Shown here piece by piece: positions 7,180 to 16,748 of a DNA stretch of 64,000 bases (within the stretch, counting starts at the first letter, position 1; every line of letters starts with the position of its first letter). This DNA comes from Leptothoe sp034932105 (GTDB taxonomy: Bacteria > Cyanobacteriota > Cyanobacteriia > Phormidesmidales > Phormidesmidaceae). Below the pieces are notes generated by a model. It had not been told where the DNA came from and did not search any database. It worked only from the letters and a program-made list of their open reading frames with translations. The position numbers and the translations under genes are program-made. The stretch spans positions 1-64,000 of the forward strand of contig NZ_JAYGIG010000117.1 in NCBI RefSeq assembly GCF_034932105.1, given 5' to 3'.

Positions 7180-8013
7180 ATGAGTTTTATGCCCAGTAGC
7201 AGCCACACTGTTGAAGCAGCGCTGGCCCAACGTGACCCTAAAATCATCGAGTCCCTCATGCCCAAGTGGGAATGGGCTTACGATCACTATTTCCAGACCC
7301 GGACAGATGGGTGGCACCATGTGCCCAAACAGGCGCTTTTTGTGGGGTCCCATAATGGCGGCCTGGCTGCCCCCGATATGGTGATGTTGATGGTGGATTG
7401 GTTTCGTCGCTTTGGCTATGAACGACCGATGTATGGTTTGATGCATCCTAAGGTCTGGCAGGTAACGCCTTGGTTGGCCCGGTTAGGGGCCCAGTGTGGG
7501 GCAGTGCCAGCTCAGCCTAAGTTTGCGATCGCAGCCCTCCAACGCGGTGCCAGCGTCCTCGTCTTTCCCGGTGGTGCCCAAGACGTCTTCCGGCCCCACC
7601 ACCAACGTCACCAGATCCAACTCATGGGTCGCACCGGCTTTATCAAACTGGCCCTCAGGGAGAATGTGCCCATTGTTCCCGTCATCTCCCGAGGAGCCCA
7701 CGACACCTTTATCGTATTGAACGACTTTTACAAACAGGCCCAATGGTTAAACCAGAAAGGTCTATTACCTTGGTTTCAAGGCATTGATCCAGAAGTATTT
7801 CCCATCTTCCTGGGGCTACCCTGGGGGCTAGCCATCGGTCCCGTGCCCCACATTCCATGGCCCCATCCCATCCACACCCGCGTGTGCTCCCCCATTGTGT
7901 TTGAGCGCACGGGGCGCGCTGCCGCTAAGGATAGTGACTATGTGCAGCAATGCTATGGCCAGGTGGTCGAACAGATGCAGACCGCCCTCGATCAGCTCAT
8001 TGCTTCTACATAA
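7180..8013 (+). CDS. Lysophospholipid / diacylglycerol-type acyltransferase
   Basis: 277 residues of the PlsC-like superfamily, closest in style to the DGAT2-type branch. The acyltransferase His motif appears as FVGSHNGGLAAPDMVM (residues about 54-69) and the substrate motif as FPGGAQDVFRP (about 128-138). These are followed by GRTGFIKLALRENVPIVPV, typical of enzymes that acylate lysophospholipids, diacylglycerol or phytol. The predicted role is membrane or storage lipid acylation; the acceptor cannot be told from sequence. ATG 7180 is used, and ATG 7189 is an alternative. A HIP1 octamer at 7525-7532 sits where the coding sequence changes from G-rich to C-rich. Confidence 0.8.
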   Translation: MSFMPSSSHTVEAALAQRDPKIIESLMPKWEWAYDHYFQTRTDGWHHVPKQALFVGSHNGGLAAPDMVMLMVDWFRRFGYERPMYGLMHPKVWQVTPWLARLGAQCGAVPAQPKFAIAALQRGASVLVFPGGAQDVFRPHHQRHQIQLMGRTGFIKLALRENVPIVPVISRGAHDTFIVLNDFYKQAQWLNQKGLLPWFQGIDPEVFPIFLGLPWGLAIGPVPHIPWPHPIHTRVCSPIVFERTGRAAAKDSDYVQQCYGQVVEQMQTALDQLIAST

Positions 8014-8067
8014 CACCCAGGCCAGCTAACACCCATACAAGCCCACTACCCATACAAGCCAAACCTA

Positions 8068-9087
8068 CTAGCAACTGCTAGGGGGCAGGGACGACCCTGC
8101 ATTAATTCTCGAAAAATCATTTAGTTCCAGGATGGCGCTACTGTAATAGCGATCGCCCTCGTCACCAAGGGTCCGCCGCACCCGTAAAAATCTAGCAGGC
8201 CCCCAAGCCGTAAAGTTTTCCCCTAGATCACTGGCCACGCCATCATTGGGATAGGCTTGGCCGCTGATGGTGTTACCACTGACGCGACCGGTCACACAGA
8301 TGGCTTCCCCATCGATATAGCCATAGGAGCCGATGATTTCATCCCCCGTTTTGCGAAAGATAAACAGCACTCCACCCCGATTGAGCAATTCTTGATTGGA
8401 ATAAACCCGAGCCACCTCCGCTGGGCCGGATACATAGCGATAGTTCCCATCGGCCAGACCCGCAATCGTGTCGTAGAACGTGGGCGTTGTGTCCTCCTCC
8501 TCCCCACCACTCGCTGCTTCACCGGTGGTGCCATTGCCTAGGACAGGTAAGTCTGCCCTGGGATTCCCACCCAGGTCCGGCAGCTCTGCCGTTGCCGATG
8601 GGCCCTGGCGAGGCTGGGACGTGCTGGGACTTGGCGTAGTCGTAGGACGCGGAGTGAAAGGCTGATTGGTCACCGCCTCTGCCTGGCAAATCAATGTGGC
8701 ATCGACCGCAGCGAACCCGTCAGGATCAGTAAACCCCACCAATGCTTGATAGTAATCGGGGCTATTGAGCAACAACTGACGGACAGCGTCAATGGACTGA
8801 TTCGGAAAAGTCAGCGCTCGCTCTGTCGTCAGCACCGCTTCTGCCGGACCAGGTACCACCGAGCCAAACTGCTCATAGAGCACCTCGGTCGTACCCTCGG
8901 TTTCCGTCAGGGTAATAAATGCTCGCATCCCTAAGGGATTCGGCGTCCCCGTGTTGGGGTCATAATTGCACACAATCGGCGGGCTAGACTGTGCTTGTAC
9001 GGGCCGATTGACAGCATCCTGACCAGTAATAGTGGCCACAACTGCAACCAATGCAAACGGGAATACATGCCTATTGCTGCCAATCAT
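8068..9087 (-). CDS. Secreted protein of unknown function
   Basis: About 339 residues from ATG 9087. Residues 1-33 look like a signal peptide ending near VQAQS. A first domain (about 34-150, with two Cys) is followed by a Pro/Thr/Ser-rich linker (TPRPTTTPSPSTSQPRQ) and an acidic GEEED stretch. A C-terminal domain (about 210-338) begins YDTIAGLADGNYRYVSG and contains LFIFRKTGDEIIGSYGYIDG. This second part resembles cyanobacterial periplasmic hypothetical proteins; I do not recognise a named family. It is transcribed divergently from the downstream kinase. A signal peptide plus linker suggests a periplasmic or surface location. Confidence 0.75.
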   Translation of the reverse strand: MIGSNRHVFPFALVAVVATITGQDAVNRPVQAQSSPPIVCNYDPNTGTPNPLGMRAFITLTETEGTTEVLYEQFGSVVPGPAEAVLTTERALTFPNQSIDAVRQLLLNSPDYYQALVGFTDPDGFAAVDATLICQAEAVTNQPFTPRPTTTPSPSTSQPRQGPSATAELPDLGGNPRADLPVLGNGTTGEAASGGEEEDTTPTFYDTIAGLADGNYRYVSGPAEVARVYSNQELLNRGGVLFIFRKTGDEIIGSYGYIDGEAICVTGRVSGNTISGQAYPNDGVASDLGENFTAWGPARFLRVRRTLGDEGDRYYSSAILELNDFSRINAGSSLPPSSC

Positions 9088-9202
9088 GGACAATTGCTCT
9101 CTGTATAAACGACTAAAAGGGACTAAAAGGAATTCTATGGGTTAAACGACCCTTGCCAACGTTCAGCAGACAATATTAACCAGACCCAGCTACCCAGCCA
9201 CT

Positions 9203-10663
9203 ATGAAGCTTGTCAATCGTTTTGAAATATTGCAAATTTTAGATCAGGGTGGCTACGGCATTACCTACCGGGCAATCGATCATCACCAGCCCAGTCAGCC
9301 AGAATGTGTGATCAAAGAACTGATCCATACGAATCCAAAAATCCTGGAGATGTTTCAACAGGAGGCCCGCACCCTGGAAAAAATTGGCAGGCATTCCCAT
9401 ATTCCTCAGCTCTTGGCTTATTTTGATGAAGGCAACCGGTTTTACATTGCCCAAGAACTGATCCAGGGGCATAACCTGAGCCAAGAAATCAGGGAAGGTA
9501 AACCCCTGGACGAAGGTTATGTGACTAAACTCCTCAAAGATATTCTCAGGGTGCTCGCCTTTGTCCATCAGCATCGGATGATTCACCGCGATATCAAGCC
9601 CGCTAACCTGATTCGGCAGACGAGCAATGGTGACATCTTTTTGATCGACTTTGGCGTGGTCAAGGAGCTGAGCCATAGCCAAATTGATGGCAACGGTCAG
9701 ATGACCGCCACCGTTAATGTCGGCACAGCTGGCTACATTGCCCCGGAACAAGCACGGGGAAAACTCTGTTATGCCAGTGACCTGTACTCCGTTGGCATGG
9801 TGGCGATTGCCGTCCTGATGGATGTCCCACCCCAGCGCTTACCGGTGCATCCCCTCACCCAACAGGTGCAATGGTCCAATGGGAATATTAGTCCATCCCT
9901 GGAAACATTTATCAAACGCCTGATTGAGCCCAATCCCAACAACCGTTATCCCAATGCCAGAGAAGCGCTTAAAGGTTTGGAACAAATCCTCACAGGGATC
10001 CAGTTGAGACAGGACAGCGATCTACCCACCCATGTTGCTGCCAAAGCTCCACGGTATACCGATACCACACCCACAAAACCCGTTACCCTAATTCCCTCCA
10101 GTTTGATTTTGAAGGTGATGGGTTTTATCACCGTTGCTTTGGTCATGGTGGGATTTGGGGTCAAGGGCTATCAATGGACTGCCCGTGCCCTGAATGATCG
10201 CTGGGATGCTGTCAAAGCTGCTACTACACCCCAAGGCGGGGCTGCTAAATCGAGGGAATTGGTCGATCTGCTAGAGGATGGCAGTATCCAAACCAGACCT
10301 GAGGTGGTAGAAGCCTTTTGGGAAATGGTTGCCGCCGCTGAAGCGGAAGGGGTGGAGCTAATACCCTTGGCAGGGTATATGTCCTTGGCCGATCAGCGCA
10401 AAGCTCTGCCCAAGGATACGGGCATCAATCTCCAACAGTGGCTCAAGCAAAGCGACTACCACACGGGGTATGCCATCGCCATGGGCGACAAAAATGCCGA
10501 GGAGAGTACCGATTGGGATCCCAGCTTTGCTCAAACCGATGGGTATCGGTGGCTCAAGCGATATGCCAAGAATTATGGTTTTGAGCTGTCTTACCCCCAG
10601 GGTAACCCGGCCGGAGAGCAAGAGCCCTGGCATTGGCGCTATACCCGTGGGACACAGTTTTGA
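9203..10663 (+). CDS. Ser/Thr protein kinase with membrane anchor and VanY-like extracytoplasmic domain
   Basis: 486 residues. A Hanks-type kinase occupies about 1-270: glycine loop LDQGGYGITYRA, Lys in CVIKEL, HRDIKPANL (H128), DFG (D149) and GTAGYIAPEQARG, so it looks catalytically competent. A single transmembrane helix lies at about 300-320 (LKVMGFITVALVMVGFG). Residues about 350-486 resemble VanY D-Ala-D-Ala carboxypeptidases, ending EPWHWRY. The VanY zinc motif SxHxxGxAxD reads SDYHTGYAIA (417-426): the first His ligand is Tyr and the Asp ligand is Ala, while His477 of WHW remains. The outer domain is therefore probably a peptidoglycan-recognising sensor rather than an active peptidase (inference). 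Confidence 0.88.
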   Translation: MKLVNRFEILQILDQGGYGITYRAIDHHQPSQPECVIKELIHTNPKILEMFQQEARTLEKIGRHSHIPQLLAYFDEGNRFYIAQELIQGHNLSQEIREGKPLDEGYVTKLLKDILRVLAFVHQHRMIHRDIKPANLIRQTSNGDIFLIDFGVVKELSHSQIDGNGQMTATVNVGTAGYIAPEQARGKLCYASDLYSVGMVAIAVLMDVPPQRLPVHPLTQQVQWSNGNISPSLETFIKRLIEPNPNNRYPNAREALKGLEQILTGIQLRQDSDLPTHVAAKAPRYTDTTPTKPVTLIPSSLILKVMGFITVALVMVGFGVKGYQWTARALNDRWDAVKAATTPQGGAAKSRELVDLLEDGSIQTRPEVVEAFWEMVAAAEAEGVELIPLAGYMSLADQRKALPKDTGINLQQWLKQSDYHTGYAIAMGDKNAEESTDWDPSFAQTDGYRWLKRYAKNYGFELSYPQGNPAGEQEPWHWRYTRGTQF

Positions 10664-10684
10664 CGCCAGTAAGGTCGCCAACAG

Positions 10685-11581
10685 TTAATCACCCGCCATG
10701 ACCGTTTCGAGCACCCAATTCCTCACCAATGGATTCACTAATTCAGGCCGATCATCGTGGGGACAATGGCCCGCCTCTAGAAAATGCTCCTCAATATTGT
10801 CGTAATACTTTTGAAATAACCCACTGCGTTCCTCGCAGTTCATCCAAGGGTCCTGGGTACCCCATAACAACAATAAAGGCCGCTCCAACTGCGACAACAA
10901 TACGTCTACCCGCTCCCCCCTCGGAGCCTTAAATAACGCCGCAAAGGCCGCTGGTGCTTCTGGCTCAGTCGCGGGACGAAAAATGTTTTCCACCAGTTCC
11001 TCCGTCACCGCTGCCTTGTTCACATACACCTGCTGCAGCGTCTTGCGAATGTAAGACTTCTTTTTTACAAACTGGAAAATACACCAGCTGGGCACCGGAC
11101 TCAAAATGACGGTCTTAATTAGTTCACCCAGTGCCTGCTTAAACGGACTGGGCTCTTCCACAGGCATCTGATCCTTAAAGGAACCGACTCCATTCAGCAG
11201 CACCGCCCCCTTTACCCACTGGGGCCGAGTCGCCGCCGTAAATAAGCAGCTGTAACCACCAATGGAGTTCCCCGCCAATACCGCCGGACGACCGATCACT
11301 TGCTCAGTAAAGTCGCTCAGCTGATCGCGCCAGAGGTCGGAGCTATAGCCCTTGGACGGCTTTGACGAACGACCAAAGCCAATCAGGTCGATGGCCCAAA
11401 CTTCAAAGTCCGACTGGAGCTCGGCGATATTTTTAGTCCAGTGGTCAGTGGAAGCCCCAAACCCATGGACTAGCAGCAGCGGTGGCCGATCCAAACGGGG
11501 TTCCCCCGCCTGCACGTAGTAGATGGTGTAGTTGCGCCAGGTCCAAGTATTACCAATGGCGGGGGCAGCGGCGATGGTCAT
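10685..11581 (-). CDS. Alpha/beta-fold hydrolase
   Basis: 298 residues from ATG 11581. Earlier in-frame starts would run into the palindrome at 11628-11655. The fold is clear: oxyanion loop LLLVHGFGAST, nucleophile elbow GNSIGGYS, acid in LLWGTQDPW and catalytic His in EAGHCPHDDRPE. Such proteins are common in cyanobacteria and chloroplasts, including pheophytinase-like and haloperoxidase-like members; the substrate is not predictable here. It is convergent with the kinase gene and divergent from the conserved membrane protein at 11835. Confidence 0.85.
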   Translation of the reverse strand: MTIAAAPAIGNTWTWRNYTIYYVQAGEPRLDRPPLLLVHGFGASTDHWTKNIAELQSDFEVWAIDLIGFGRSSKPSKGYSSDLWRDQLSDFTEQVIGRPAVLAGNSIGGYSCLFTAATRPQWVKGAVLLNGVGSFKDQMPVEEPSPFKQALGELIKTVILSPVPSWCIFQFVKKKSYIRKTLQQVYVNKAAVTEELVENIFRPATEPEAPAAFAALFKAPRGERVDVLLSQLERPLLLLWGTQDPWMNCEERSGLFQKYYDNIEEHFLEAGHCPHDDRPELVNPLVRNWVLETVMAGD

Positions 11582-11627
11582 GGGTAGATTCGGGTTGAAA
11601 AATGTATACAAGTCCAGCATTGGTACT

Positions 11628-11655
11628 GTAGGGGTGCTGCATGGAGCGCCCCTAC
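11628..11655. repeat. Extragenic palindrome (GTAGGGG...CCCCTAC)
   Basis: GTAGGGG at 11628-11634 is the inverted complement of CCCCTAC at 11649-11655, with further partial pairing inside. Palindromes of this GTAGGGGCG...CGCCCCTAC kind are dispersed in many cyanobacterial genomes. It lies between two divergent genes and is not followed by a T-run on either strand, so it is more likely a repeat than a terminator. Confidence 0.55.
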
Positions 11656-11834
11656 ACATTTGTTACGTAATATTTCGTGACTTGCTTAAGTCTATCGTGG
11701 GTTCTGTCCCCTGGCTGCAATGGACCGCTAGGCTAAAGGCACCCCCATGTACATCCAGAACGGTCGTTTGGCCTAGAACCATTGACCAGTTTCATCTTGG
11801 ACGTGGTTTATGTGTGCTCTGTTGCCCCCCTGCT

Positions 11835-13280
11835 ATGGCTTTTTCCAGATCTACCCGCCGTCGTACGTTTCAGCTGTGGTTTGAACGATTGATGGTTGCG
11901 ATCGCAACCGCAAACCTCCTCCTAGTCGCCTTCGACCTCAGCTACATCCGCTTTCGCGACCTCTACTACAAAACCCTGCCAGGGCCCACCACCTGGTACG
12001 GCAAAACCTTCAAAGGTATTGAAGAACACCGCGTCACCACCGACTACCTGGCCGAGGTGGATGCCCTCAAAGCTACCCTAGAAGCCGAGGGACTGGACTC
12101 ACGGACGGCCAAACAGCAGCTAGCGAACCTGCGCTCCAGCAGCAGTAACCTAATTGACGAAAACCCGTTTGCCGTAGCCAATAAGTCTGGCACCCTGGAA
12201 CGGATTAAAAAGGAAATGCGCGATCGCACCGCCCAGGACAGCTCTTCCAAAGAAGCCTTTCGCACCTTTTGGAGCCCAGACTATCTACAACAGGGCTGGG
12301 CTCAGGAACTAGACTTTTTCGACACCCAAATCCGCCCCCGCATCGAAACCAACTACTGGCGAGGCATTGGCTTTAACGGTTTACCCACCGATCGATTTTG
12401 GATCATTGATCTGCCCTTTATCCTCCTCTTTGCCACCGAGTTTCTCGCCCGCACCTATTTTCTCAGCCGTCGCCATCCCAACACCACCTGGTTTGATGCC
12501 ATGCTGTGGCGCATTTATGACCTGCCGTTGTTTTTACCCTTTTGGCGCTGGCTGCGGGTAGTGCCCGTCGTAATCCGCTCCAACCAGGCCCAACTCTCCC
12601 ACTTAGACCCCATCCAGGGACGGATCAACCGCATCCTGATCAGCCAATTTGCCGTAGAACTCACCGAAGTCGTCTTTCTCCGCATGATTGATCAGGCCCA
12701 AAACCTGATCAAAGCTGGACAACTTAGCCGCTGGGTCTTTGAACTCACCTCCGGCCCAGAAAACTACATCGATCTCAATAATGTCGATGAAGTACAAACC
12801 ATTACCAAACGGCTTACCGATATTGTGGTGAACAAAATCCTCCCCGAAATCAAACCGGAGATCGATGCCGTGCTCAGCCACAGTGTCACCGGGGCTGTCT
12901 CCCAAGCACCTGCCTATAAGGGGCTCAGCCTGTTACCAGGGTTTACCAATATCTCCGAGCAATTAACCCAGCAAATCTCAGCGGAGGTATCCAAAAATCT
13001 CTACAGCACTCTCAAACAGGCCCTAGCCGACGATAAGGGTTCTGAGCTAATGGGCAAATTGCTCGGCAGCTTTGGCCAACATTTTCGTGATGAATTGCAG
13101 CAGGGTAATACCCTCCAGGAATTGCAGGTGTTGGTGAATGATTTCCTCGAAGAGGTCAAAGTCAACTATGTAGAGCGTCTGGCGGAAGATGACCTAGACA
13201 CCCGTCGGGCCAATACCTACCGTTTGTACAGCACCACCCAAAAAGCCCGACCTACCCCAGCCAAATTAGTCGGTCGATAA
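11835..13280 (+). CDS. Conserved cyanobacterial membrane protein of unknown function
   Basis: 481 residues from ATG 11835; the open frame extends further left but that part is not protein-like. A hydrophobic helix near residues 18-38 (LMVAIATANLLLVAFDLSYI) is followed by a charged, helical region. A second membrane segment (FWIIDLPFILLFATEFLA, about 193-210) and a third near FLPFWRWLRVVPVV are followed by a long, mostly helical soluble C-terminal half. The layout loosely recalls ion-channel-like proteins, but no pore or voltage-sensor signature is visible, so I give no function. A HIP1 octamer at 11898 marks the change to C-rich coding sequence. Confidence 0.75.
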   Translation: MAFSRSTRRRTFQLWFERLMVAIATANLLLVAFDLSYIRFRDLYYKTLPGPTTWYGKTFKGIEEHRVTTDYLAEVDALKATLEAEGLDSRTAKQQLANLRSSSSNLIDENPFAVANKSGTLERIKKEMRDRTAQDSSSKEAFRTFWSPDYLQQGWAQELDFFDTQIRPRIETNYWRGIGFNGLPTDRFWIIDLPFILLFATEFLARTYFLSRRHPNTTWFDAMLWRIYDLPLFLPFWRWLRVVPVVIRSNQAQLSHLDPIQGRINRILISQFAVELTEVVFLRMIDQAQNLIKAGQLSRWVFELTSGPENYIDLNNVDEVQTITKRLTDIVVNKILPEIKPEIDAVLSHSVTGAVSQAPAYKGLSLLPGFTNISEQLTQQISAEVSKNLYSTLKQALADDKGSELMGKLLGSFGQHFRDELQQGNTLQELQVLVNDFLEEVKVNYVERLAEDDLDTRRANTYRLYSTTQKARPTPAKLVGR

Positions 13281-13523
13281 TCAGGATCGTGATTAGTTCA
13301 TATGAACTATATTAAGGAAAAGGTTTGGCGCTGTGCATGATCCATTTTGGGTGATCAGTTTTGCCGCCTAGGGATGACTTGATTTAAAGGGAATAATGCA
13401 GCAGAAAATGCTTGTATTAATTCCCCATGCTCGATACTCTTGAGCAGCTAAGCCAGCACCCATACCCGTAAAATCCCCAAACTTCCAACCCTTCCACGTT
13501 CCACCACTGCTGTAAACCGGGCT

Positions 13524-16500
13524 TTGACCAAGACCAACGCTACTTCCCTCGTCACCCCAGAATCCGTCCAGCCACGGATTCCTCAACAGCGCTGGCAAAT
13601 TTTTCCGCCCCAAGCACCGCAGGCGCAGCGGATGGCCACCGTCACTCAGCTGTCACCCCTGATCGCCCAGGTATTGATCAACCGAGGCATTCACACGCCA
13701 GAACAGGCATGGCTGTACCTCGACCCAGAAACCCAGCAGCTGCCGTCACCGCTGGATGAGTTTCCCGATCTGGCCCAAAGTGTTGAGTTCTTGACCATTG
13801 CCATTGCCCAGGGCCAAAAAATTGCCATTTGTGGTGACTATGATGCCGATGGCATGACCAGTACGGCCCTGCTGCTGCGGGCACTGTGGCACCTAGGGGC
13901 CGATGCCCACTATGCCATTCCTAGCCGCATGGCAGAGGGCTATGGCATCAACACCCGCATTGTGGAAGACTTCCATGCCGATGGCATCGGACTGATTCTC
14001 ACGGTGGATAACGGCATTGCGGCCTATGAACCCATTGCCAGGGCGGTGGAATTGGGTCTCACGGTGATTATTACCGATCACCATGATCTGCCCGAACAGC
14101 TGCCCCCGGCCCAAGCGATTCTCAACCCCAAGCTGTTGCCATCCAGTTCTCCCTACTATGGTGTGGCTGGCGTGGGGGTGGCCTACATTCTGGCGGTGTG
14201 CCTGGCCCAGGCCCTACAACGCACCCAGGATCTCACCGCATCTTCCTTGGAGTTGTTCACCCTGGGCACCATTGCAGATCTGGCCCCCCTGGTCGGGGTG
14301 AATCGCCGCTGGGTGAGGCGAGGACTACAGCTGTTGCCCAAGTCTCGCATCCCTGGTATTCAGGCCCTGATTGAAGTGGCGGGATTGGCCCAGGAGAACA
14401 AAGCGTTGAAGCCCGAGGCCATTGGCTTTCGCCTGGGGCCACGGATCAATGCAGTAGGGCGCATTGCCGATCCTCAAATTGTGATCGACATGCTCACCAC
14501 CGAGGATGTGGGGACAGCGCTGCAGCGGGCCATGCAGTGCGAAGAGACTAACACTCTTCGACAGCGCATGTGTGAGCTGATTGAAACCCAGGCGGTGGCC
14601 TGGTGTGAGGAACAACAGGCCCAGGGGAAACTCAATCTACAAAAAGAGCGAGTGTTGGTGGTGGTCCAACCCGAGTGGCACCATGGCGTGATTGGCATTG
14701 TGGCCTCCCGTTTAGTGGAGCGCTATGGCGTGCCCGTGTTCATTGGCACCTATGAGGATAAGGACAAAAAAGAGATTCGTGGCTCCGCCCGCAGCATTCC
14801 TGAATTTGATGTTTTTGAAGCGTTACAGGCCTGTGATGATCTGTTGGGTAAGTATGGTGGCCACCGAGCTGCTGGGGGCTTTACCTTTGCAGCAAAAAAT
14901 CTCCGCCAGGTCAAGGCTCGCCTTAGCCATGTGGCCTGTCAGCAGCTACAGCCAGAATTTCTCAAACCGTTGATCACCGTTGATGCCCAGGCCAATCTAG
15001 CGGATATTACGCTCTCTCTCTACGAACAAATTGATTGTCTCCATCCCTGTGGAATTCAAAACAATGAGCCGGTCTTTTGGACCCCTATGGTGAATGTGGT
15101 GGAGCAGCAGATTATTGGCAAAGACCGGAAGCATCTAAAACTCACCCTGGCCCACACCCATCCCGAGACCCGTCAGGTAACGTCTATTAAGGCCTTGGCT
15201 TGGCGCTGGGCAGAGTATCATCCCCTGCCGCGTCAGGTGGATATCGCCTATAAAATTCGGTTGAATGAATGGCAAGGGCGACGGTCCATCGAGCTCGAGC
15301 TGGTGGGCATAAAGTTGGCACAGCCTACCTTAGCCGCGGATTCCATCCCACCTTGGTCAGAGACTAATGGCTTAATAGATAATCCAACAAATGGCCCAAC
15401 AGATAGCCCAGTCATATCCCCAACGGGATCTCCGCCAATATCTCCAACTCTATCTCTACCAGTATCTCCAGCTCCAGAGCTACCGCCGATTCTGGGTAAT
15501 CCTAAGGTTGCTGAGGTTGCTCTCCCCGTAGCACCCACCGCCATTTCATCCCAGTCCGGTCAGGTGCATCCGTCGGCCGCTCCTGACCCATCTGCGCTCC
15601 ATGCGGAGTTCTTTTATTGCAAACGGCGGTATATCAGCACCATTGAACAGGATAACAATTCCCCAGAACTGAAGATTCGCAATGGGGAAGGCCAGGTACT
15701 CGTTGTCCAACTGACCCAGCGGCGGGGAGTGCTTTATGCTCCGGGGGAGAATCCTGAGGTTGTTGATCTATCGGATACCTATTACTTTAACCTGTTGCGG
15801 GCGGGGCTAAATGCCCTGGAAATCAAGCAGAAAACCAGCTTACTGATCCATAAGGATGATCTGTTGGCGGAAAAGGATCAGCTGCTGACGGAAAAGGATG
15901 GGCAAATTGCTAACCTACATCAGCAAATTCAAATTTTAGAAGACAAAATTACCCAGCTATCTGCTGAAAAACAGACGGCATTTCAAACGCTGCAAGCGGA
16001 GCTGCAGCAAAAGCAGGTGGCGATTGCCGACCAAGAAGCCCACATTGTGCAGCTGCAAACGGAGAGACCGCAGCGGACTGTGCCGCCACCGGCCCCGAAT
16101 GAGATTAAGCAAGAGGTGCGCCATGCCCTGGGGGACGGTGTGTGGTTTTGTATTCAGCCAGACTCACAAAAGGATATCTGTGCGGCCTACCGCAACCATC
16201 ACATGCTGCAGTCCGATGGCGCCGATCCAGATATTGCAGACTACTCTGAGGCTGGCATTCGCCTAAGTTTTGCGGTGGAGCGGGAAGTGATGCAGCCGTT
16301 TTTCTTAGATCTGTATGATTTTGTGCGGTTGGAGGGGATGTCAGCGATTGGTGGCATTGAGCTGGGTCCACAGCGCAAATATACCCTGGGGATGCTGCCT
16401 CCCTTACTAGCGGAGCAGTGGAGCACCCTGGACCGAGAGGCGTTGACCCAACCGCAAGCGGTACCTGACAAACAGCTTTATCGGTCGATTAAGACTAAAA

Positions 16501-16748
16501 ATAGTTTGAGTGGTCGAGATCGCGAAGTACTGATGGAATTTTTTGACCAGTGGGAGCATCCGATGGCCGTTTGCTTTGGCCAAAAAGGAAAGCAATCGGC
16601 GGCGAGTTTGGACCAAATTAGTCGTTTACGCAATATTGCGGCCCACGGGGAAAGTTTTTTGTATGAGTGGCACTATGGGCTACTCCGTCAGTTAGTGGTG
16701 GGAAGTGCAAAGCAGCGAGGATTGTTTCGGCAGATCTACGGAGGTTAA
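13524..16748 (+). CDS. recJ: Single-stranded-DNA exonuclease RecJ with long C-terminal extension
   Basis: 1074 residues. The RecJ core spans about 1-610: DHH-type motif GDYDADGMTST (from residue 104), LTVDNGI, IITDHHDLP, DHHA1 motif GSARS, and GGHRAAGGFTF; then the OB-like region. RecJ degrades single-stranded DNA 5'->3' in recombination and mismatch repair. The N-terminus needs TTG 13524, because family-conserved QQRWQIFPP lies before the first Met (37). Beyond the core come a Pro/Ser/Thr linker, a domain starting HAEFFYCKRRY (693) that I also associate with other cyanobacterial RecJ proteins, a coiled coil (about 766-846), and a C-terminal helical domain with RLRNIAAHGE. The last motif (R1036-N-I-A-A-H1041) fits the HEPN signature. 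The protein is much longer than typical bacterial RecJ (570-800). Confidence 0.92.
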   Translation: MTKTNATSLVTPESVQPRIPQQRWQIFPPQAPQAQRMATVTQLSPLIAQVLINRGIHTPEQAWLYLDPETQQLPSPLDEFPDLAQSVEFLTIAIAQGQKIAICGDYDADGMTSTALLLRALWHLGADAHYAIPSRMAEGYGINTRIVEDFHADGIGLILTVDNGIAAYEPIARAVELGLTVIITDHHDLPEQLPPAQAILNPKLLPSSSPYYGVAGVGVAYILAVCLAQALQRTQDLTASSLELFTLGTIADLAPLVGVNRRWVRRGLQLLPKSRIPGIQALIEVAGLAQENKALKPEAIGFRLGPRINAVGRIADPQIVIDMLTTEDVGTALQRAMQCEETNTLRQRMCELIETQAVAWCEEQQAQGKLNLQKERVLVVVQPEWHHGVIGIVASRLVERYGVPVFIGTYEDKDKKEIRGSARSIPEFDVFEALQACDDLLGKYGGHRAAGGFTFAAKNLRQVKARLSHVACQQLQPEFLKPLITVDAQANLADITLSLYEQIDCLHPCGIQNNEPVFWTPMVNVVEQQIIGKDRKHLKLTLAHTHPETRQVTSIKALAWRWAEYHPLPRQVDIAYKIRLNEWQGRRSIELELVGIKLAQPTLAADSIPPWSETNGLIDNPTNGPTDSPVISPTGSPPISPTLSLPVSPAPELPPILGNPKVAEVALPVAPTAISSQSGQVHPSAAPDPSALHAEFFYCKRRYISTIEQDNNSPELKIRNGEGQVLVVQLTQRRGVLYAPGENPEVVDLSDTYYFNLLRAGLNALEIKQKTSLLIHKDDLLAEKDQLLTEKDGQIANLHQQIQILEDKITQLSAEKQTAFQTLQAELQQKQVAIADQEAHIVQLQTERPQRTVPPPAPNEIKQEVRHALGDGVWFCIQPDSQKDICAAYRNHHMLQSDGADPDIADYSEAGIRLSFAVEREVMQPFFLDLYDFVRLEGMSAIGGIELGPQRKYTLGMLPPLLAEQWSTLDREALTQPQAVPDKQLYRSIKTKNSLSGRDREVLMEFFDQWEHPMAVCFGQKGKQSAASLDQISRLRNIAAHGESFLYEWHYGLLRQLVVGSAKQRGLFRQIYGG

